Source of the DNA: Accumulibacter sp.
GTDB taxonomy: Bacteria; Pseudomonadota; Gammaproteobacteria; Burkholderiales; Rhodocyclaceae
Direction of reading: 5' to 3'
Assembly: GCA_031274075.1 (NCBI GenBank)
Contig: JAISQQ010000267.1
Span: forward strand, 1 to 8,991
Length of the DNA: 8,991 bases
A program made the translations under genes and the position numbers. Positions 5,997 to 8,991 of this stretch are shown here, piece after piece. The notes beneath the pieces are model-generated. The model had not been told where the DNA came from. It worked only from the letters and a program-made list of their open reading frames with translations, and ran no database searches. How positions within the stretch are numbered: the stretch's first letter is position 1; each line of letters begins with the position of its first letter.

Positions 5997-6980
5997 TCAA
6001 TCCTCGGCGGGATTCGCCCCATAGGTCGCTTCCACGGCCGCCTCGACCTCGGCGCGCTCCGGACAGCCGAGCCTGCCGCCGAAACGCGCGCATTTGAGCG
6101 ACGCCGCGGCGCAGGCGAAACGGGCCGCGTCGGCGGTTCCGCGCCCTTCCATCAGCGCCAGCGCCAGCGCGCCGTGAAAAACGTCGCCGGCGGACAAGGT
6201 ATCCACCACGTCGATCCGCGGCGCGCGCACGTGACGAATCCGCCCGTCCTCATACCAATGATAGCCGTCGGCGCCGCAACTCGCGCCGACGTGGCCGCGG
6301 TGCGCGGCGCCGACTTTCATCAGCGCGCTCCCGACATCGCCGCAGCCCGAGTAAATCAGCAGCCCGGCGTCGGAGAACACCGCGTAGGTCGCCAGCGGCA
6401 CGAGGCGCCGCAACACCTCCGGCGGCGCGACGTCGGCGTCGATCATGCACGGAACCCCCCGCTCGCCGGCGGCGCGCAGGACCGCCTCGGCCCCCTCGAC
6501 CCAGCGCGCGTCGCAATGCACGATATCCGCGCGCGCGATGTCCCCGAGCGGCAGCCAGTCCGGCGACTTGTCCACGCGGTTGTCGTGGTAAGGCACCACC
6601 AGCCGGTTGCCGCGCCGGTCGACGATCACCGCGCACTGCGAGGTCACGGTTCCCGGCATGTTGCGCAGGCCGGAGGTGTCGATTCCCTCGGCGGCCAGGG
6701 TGCGCCGCGCCGAGCGGCCCACTTCGTCGTCGCCGACGCGCGCGCAGATCTGGGCGCTGCCGCCCAGCCGGACGAAAGCGTAGGCCGCCGACAGCGACAT
6801 GCCATCGACCACCTGGCACATCTCGGACGCCAGCACCTTGGACGGCAAGGGCGGCACCTCGTCGACCCGGTAGATGGCCGAATTGCAGATCGCGCCGGCG
6901 GCGAACATCCTCGGGATCTTGTTTTTCGCCGCGTTCACGCGCGCCGGAATCTCCCTCATTTTTCCTTCTTTCGCCGGCAT
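5997..6980 (-). CDS. PfkB-family sugar kinase, YihV (sulfofructose kinase)-like branch
   Basis: Ribokinase-fold cytoplasmic kinase, 327 residues from the ATG at 6980, which has GAGGAG 5 nt upstream. The catalytic signature is DTLSAGDVFHGALALAL (260-276) with the expected base Asp266; the usual GAGD is SAGD here. Downstream SLKCARFGGRLGCP resembles the YihV end, as do CDARW (156-160) and SDAGL (203-207). As in YihV, the classic GGxxxN motif near the N-terminus is absent (DGMSLSAA at 59-66). Lys48 and Arg159 align with residues I recall as sulfonate-contacting in E. coli YihV (K27, R138), but the Asn109 position is Pro130. The stop lies 46 nt before tctB and the start 13 nt after iclR. The partner aldolase is of KDPG type, not YihT, so the substrate may be a 2-keto-3-deoxy sugar acid rather than sulfofructose. 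Residues 1-24 (MPAKEGK...) precede the normal PfkB start. Confidence 0.88.
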   Translation of the reverse strand: MPAKEGKMREIPARVNAAKNKIPRMFAAGAICNSAIYRVDEVPPLPSKVLASEMCQVVDGMSLSAAYAFVRLGGSAQICARVGDDEVGRSARRTLAAEGIDTSGLRNMPGTVTSQCAVIVDRRGNRLVVPYHDNRVDKSPDWLPLGDIARADIVHCDARWVEGAEAVLRAAGERGVPCMIDADVAPPEVLRRLVPLATYAVFSDAGLLIYSGCGDVGSALMKVGAAHRGHVGASCGADGYHWYEDGRIRHVRAPRIDVVDTLSAGDVFHGALALALMEGRGTADAARFACAAASLKCARFGGRLGCPERAEVEAAVEATYGANPAED

Positions 6981-6993
6981 CGTCTCTCCTCGG

Positions 6994-7797
6994 TCAAGCC
7001 CTTCCGGCGGGCGCGTGCGCGCCGATCGGCCAGATCTGTTCGAGATGGCCGATGGCCTGGTGCAGCGGTTCGGCAAAGGAAACCAGCTTCTCCCGGCCGA
7101 GCCGGAACGTCGGCCCGGCGATGGAAACGGCGCCGACGACGCGGTTCGCGCGGCTCCGGTCCTTGACCAGCATGGCGATCGCCGACAAGCCCAATTCCGA
7201 TTCCTGGTCGTTGAACGCGAACCCCATCGCCCGCGTCCTGCGAATCTCGCGGCGCAGCTCCGCCACGGTGCGAATGGCGTTCGGCCCCCGGAACTCGGCC
7301 TCGAAACCGCGCGCCACGACCTTGGCGACGGCTTCCTTTTCGGGCATGCTGGCCAGCCATGCCTTGCCCATGCCGGTGGTGTGCAGGGGCACATGGCAGC
7401 CGCTGATCGGGGGATGGTAGCGAATGGTCGCGGTGGCTCCCTGGGCCTCGGCCATCCAGGTCATTTCATCGCCTTCCACCACCGCCATACGCACCAGCTC
7501 GCCGGTCTTCCTGGCCAGGTCGTCGAGGATCGGCTGCGCCGCCTGGTTCAGGGTCATGCCGGCCAGTTGGCGCAGACCGATCGCGCCGAGCTTCAAGGTC
7601 AGCAAGTAACGATCGCTCGCCGTTTCCTGCTTGACGTAATCCGCGCCGATCAGGGCCTGCAGCAAGCGGTGCGTGGCGCTCAGGGGCAAGGACAGTCGAC
7701 GCGCGATCGCGCTGATCGGCAATCCCTCGCTGTTCTCGACCAGAAGCTCCAGTATCACCAAGCCACGCTCGACCGACGAAACACTGATGTTGGCCAT
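6994..7797 (-). CDS. IclR-family transcriptional regulator
   Basis: DNA-binding regulator, 267 residues, probably controlling its own operon. The N-terminal winged helix-turn-helix spans about residues 5-65 (VERGLVILELL, then SAIARRLSLPLSATHRLLQAL), followed by the IclR ligand-binding domain, with LRQLAG, PLHTTGMGKAWLASMPE (about 137-153), FAFNDQESELGLSAIA (212-227) and GAVSIAGPTFRL. The IclR effector domain usually binds a small metabolite, often the imported substrate or an intermediate; which one is not visible. A GAGG lies 5 nt before the ATG. The gene starts the operon with kinase, tctBAC and aldolase, with 13 nt to the kinase, so autoregulation is expected. The upstream region contains an IclR-like palindrome. 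Confidence 0.95.
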   Translation of the reverse strand: MANISVSSVERGLVILELLVENSEGLPISAIARRLSLPLSATHRLLQALIGADYVKQETASDRYLLTLKLGAIGLRQLAGMTLNQAAQPILDDLARKTGELVRMAVVEGDEMTWMAEAQGATATIRYHPPISGCHVPLHTTGMGKAWLASMPEKEAVAKVVARGFEAEFRGPNAIRTVAELRREIRRTRAMGFAFNDQESELGLSAIAMLVKDRSRANRVVGAVSIAGPTFRLGREKLVSFAEPLHQAIGHLEQIWPIGAHAPAGRA

Positions 7798-7814
7798 GCC
7801 TCCCTCGCGGACCG

Positions 7815-7848
7815 TCCGGGCAAAACCCGGAGATTTGCTTTTTTGCCC
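7815..7848 (-). other. Competing hairpins in the iclR leader
   Basis: Stem A pairs TCCGGG (7815-7820) with CCCGGA (7826-7831). Stem B pairs GGGCAAAA (7818-7825) with TTTTGCCC (7841-7848). They share bases 7818-7825, so only one can form at a time. The pair lies about 18-50 nt before the iclR ATG, inside the predicted leader. The segment could instead be a protein-binding palindrome. Confidence 0.4.
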
Positions 7849-7872
7849 CGCGTCAAAAACGGTGCTGGCGCG

Positions 7873-7901
7873 AGTCTAAATCAAACGAGAAAAGTTTTCC
7901 A
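7873..7901 (-). promoter_or_regulatory. Candidate sigma-70 promoter and IclR-like operator for the operon
   Basis: On the minus strand TGGAAA (7901-7896) and TAGACT (7878-7873) are separated by 17 bp, each matching 4 of 6 consensus bases. Bases 7901-7887 read TGGAAAACTTTTCTC, similar to the E. coli IclR consensus TGGAAATNATTTCCA as I recall it (10 of 14 defined positions), with a perfect GAAAA/TTTTC core. An operator over the -35 box would suit repression. Transcription would start near 7866. Confidence 0.4.
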
Positions 7902-7905
7902 GATT

Positions 7906-7927
7906 GATCGCGGATCGATCGCGGATC
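7906..7927. repeat. Two perfect 11-bp tandem repeats (GATCGCGGATC)
   Basis: GATCGCGGATC occurs at 7906-7916 and again at 7917-7927, followed by GATG. Each unit is a GATC pair around GCG. They sit just upstream of the candidate -35, so they could be an activator site or a Dam-methylation-sensitive element, or chance. Confidence 0.5.
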
Positions 7928-7979
7928 GATGCAGGGCCATCGCGCCGTGTGGCGCCGTTTGCGTCGTGGCGATTTCCCT

Positions 7980-8058
7980 GGGAGCGCGGGGCACCAGCCC
8001 CGCAACAGCGGCGGTGTCATGGCGCGGGCCAAAAGCGGGGCTGGTGCCCCGCGCTCCC
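7980..8058. repeat. REP pair (BIME-like), copy 2, with perfect 24-bp arms
   Basis: Arms 7980-8003 and 8035-8058 are perfect 24-bp inverted repeats around a 31-bp spacer. Each arm is itself a hairpin: GCGGGGC, 4-nt loop, GCCCCGC, with a GGGAGC/GCTCCC tail. This is the REP-REP arrangement of bacterial BIMEs. Copy 1 at 2017-2098 is the same unit in opposite orientation. Frames through it are low-complexity and not genes. Confidence 0.88.
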
Positions 8059-8099
8059 AGGGGCCACCGCACCCGAGGACACGAGCTTCATCTTGGTTT

Positions 8100-8124
8100 G
8101 CGGGGGCTGGCGCCCCGCGCTCCC
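8100..8124. repeat. Solo REP element
   Basis: A single arm of the same REP family (GCGGGGGCTGGCGCCCCGC plus GCTCCC), with one inserted G and one substitution relative to the arm at 8035-8058. It lies about 42 bp beyond the REP pair in direct orientation to its right arm. Confidence 0.8.
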
Positions 8125-8265
8125 AGGGACCGTCGCACCCTCTCCATGAATCGGCCGGTGCGCGCGCTGGCCCGTAGCTTGGAGTCTTCACCATGAACGG
8201 GATTTTTGCGCTTGTCGCCGCGTGAGCATAAGCTGTCCGGAATCGTCCCCGAACCTGTCCGCCTC

Positions 8266-8904
8266 ATGCCTGCATTCCGGCCCGCATTCCGCGCGCCCAC
8301 ACCGCGCCCTGTTTTCCCGTTTGTCGTCCTTGGCCTCAATCTCGCGCTTGCCTTGGGCATTGGCCTTGCCTGGTATCCCGACCTGATTTTCGCGTTTGCC
8401 ACGGAAGACGCGCCGCTGGCTTGGCAGCAGGCGGCGTTGTTGGTCGCTTGCGCCTGCGTATGCGGCGTGCGCGCGCAACTGGCGGCGCTTCGGGTTCCGG
8501 AGGTTTCCTTTCGCGCTGTCGCGTTCTGGAGCGTCCTGGCGCTTTGCCTGCTGCTGGCGGCGCTGGACGAGCGCTTCATGTTTCATGAGCAGGCGCAGGA
8601 TTTTCTCTTCTTCACCCTCTTCGACGCCGCGCCCGCCGCGCGTCCCTGGGTGCATGCCTTGCTGGCGTTCTACGCGCTGGCGGGCGTGGGGCTGCTTCAT
8701 CTTTTGCGCCAGCGGGCCAGCCGCGCCGCGTGGCGCTGGTTCTGGCCGGCCATCGCCTGCGGCCTGACGGCGTTGGCGATGGATATTCGCTACGACGACA
8801 TCGGCATGCAGCTTTTCGAGGAACTGCTGGAAACGCTGGCGACGACGCTGTTTTTATGCGGGCTGTTTACGGAGGCGGGCAGCGCGGCGAACCCAGGGAA
8901 GTGA
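8266..8904 (+). CDS. Polytopic membrane protein of unknown function
   Basis: I do not recognise a named family. From the ATG at 8266 the product has 212 residues and about six hydrophobic segments, near 17-38, 50-70, 84-100, 128-147, 157-172 and 188-201. Polar residues cluster at two helix ends: Asp101, Glu102, His107 and Glu108 (LDERFMFHE), and Asp173, Asp177, Asp178, Glu185, Glu186 and Glu189 (DIRYDDIGMQLFEELLE). Such pairs of acidic/His clusters at membrane edges could bind metal or protons, but this is inference. The frame is open back to a TTG at 8206, with no better start; neither start has a strong Shine-Dalgarno. It is divergent from iclR and separated by REP elements, so a link to the operon is doubtful. 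Base composition matches its neighbours, and hydrophobic segments with polar borders argue for a real gene. Confidence 0.75.
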   Translation: MPAFRPAFRAPTPRPVFPFVVLGLNLALALGIGLAWYPDLIFAFATEDAPLAWQQAALLVACACVCGVRAQLAALRVPEVSFRAVAFWSVLALCLLLAALDERFMFHEQAQDFLFFTLFDAAPAARPWVHALLAFYALAGVGLLHLLRQRASRAAWRWFWPAIACGLTALAMDIRYDDIGMQLFEELLETLATTLFLCGLFTEAGSAANPGK

Positions 8905-8991
8905 TTCTGCTTTTATGAATAGCCTCGTAATCGTTGTTGACGGGGAATTCTGTGCCGCGCAACACTTCTGTCGTCCAGATATTGTCCAGCG
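8905..8991. other. Right-end intergenic sequence, nothing identified
   Basis: Downstream of the membrane-protein stop I see no terminator hairpin, no supported reading frame and no repeat. A TTGACG near 8937 has no matching -10 at normal spacing. Confidence 0.5.

Noticed and set aside
5997..7394. Kinase frame extended to 7394, overlapping iclR
   Set aside because: The extension is an Arg/Pro-rich shadow of iclR; the ATG at 6980 has GAGGAG and a family-like N-terminus soon follows.
7853..8194. Frames around 7853-8196 on both strands with repeated WERGAPAP or PRSQGP words
   Set aside because: They are translations of the REP palindromes, which reproduce the same peptides in several frames.
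8193..8225. Ten-codon frame MNGIFALVAA with GGAG 8 nt upstream, before the membrane-protein gene
   Set aside because: Too short to support as a gene and not overlapping the next start; a good Shine-Dalgarno alone is weak. It could be a leader peptide if conserved.
8088..8700. Minus-strand frames opposite the unknown membrane protein
   Set aside because: Arg/Gln/Lys-rich composition with no ribosome site; the plus-strand frame has coherent membrane topology.

Overview
The window looks like chromosomal DNA from a GC-rich Gram-negative bacterium, most likely a betaproteobacterium (Rhodocyclales/Burkholderiales-like). The reasons are a System I cytochrome c maturation pair (CcmC, CcmG), a complete tripartite tricarboxylate transporter with a Bug-type binding protein (a family greatly expanded in betaproteobacteria), and intergenic DNA rich in REP-type palindromes, 7-bp-period repeats and small hairpin repeats. 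The organism assignment is an inference. No rRNA, tRNA, CRISPR array or transposase gene was seen.

Left part (1-1660, minus strand): ccmG, a periplasmic thioredoxin-like reductase with WCVSC, lies upstream of ccmC, the inner-membrane haem-handling protein. They are separated by about 235 bp holding heptamer repeats and a long hairpin. This order is unlike the usual ccmABCDEFGH. A 22-codon reading frame with a good Shine-Dalgarno overlaps the ccmG start (ATGA).

Intergenic island (1589-2130): a probable non-autonomous insertion element (about 1669-1932) with short terminal inverted repeats and TTA flanks. It carries three ~42-bp tandem hairpin repeats plus a fourth inverted one whose stem bases covary. 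A REP pair (2017-2098) and a heptamer repeat running into the end of the aldolase gene follow.

Central operon (7797 to 2131, minus strand), in transcription order: IclR-family regulator, PfkB-family sugar kinase resembling the YihV sulfofructose kinase branch, TctB, TctA, TctC, and a KDPG/KDPGal-type aldolase. A plausible reading is a catabolic unit: TctC captures an anionic substrate in the periplasm, TctAB imports it, the kinase phosphorylates it (or a derivative), and the aldolase splits a 2-keto-3-deoxy-phospho-sugar acid into pyruvate and a triose phosphate, under IclR control. No dehydratase or dehydrogenase is in the window, so the starting substrate is unknown.

Right part (7798-8991): the iclR upstream region has a promoter candidate overlapping an IclR-like palindrome, tandem GATC-rich 11-mers and a leader with competing hairpins. 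A second REP pair and a solo REP follow. Then a divergent plus-strand gene encodes an unrecognised polytopic membrane protein with clustered Asp/Glu/His residues. The last ~87 bp hold nothing I can call.
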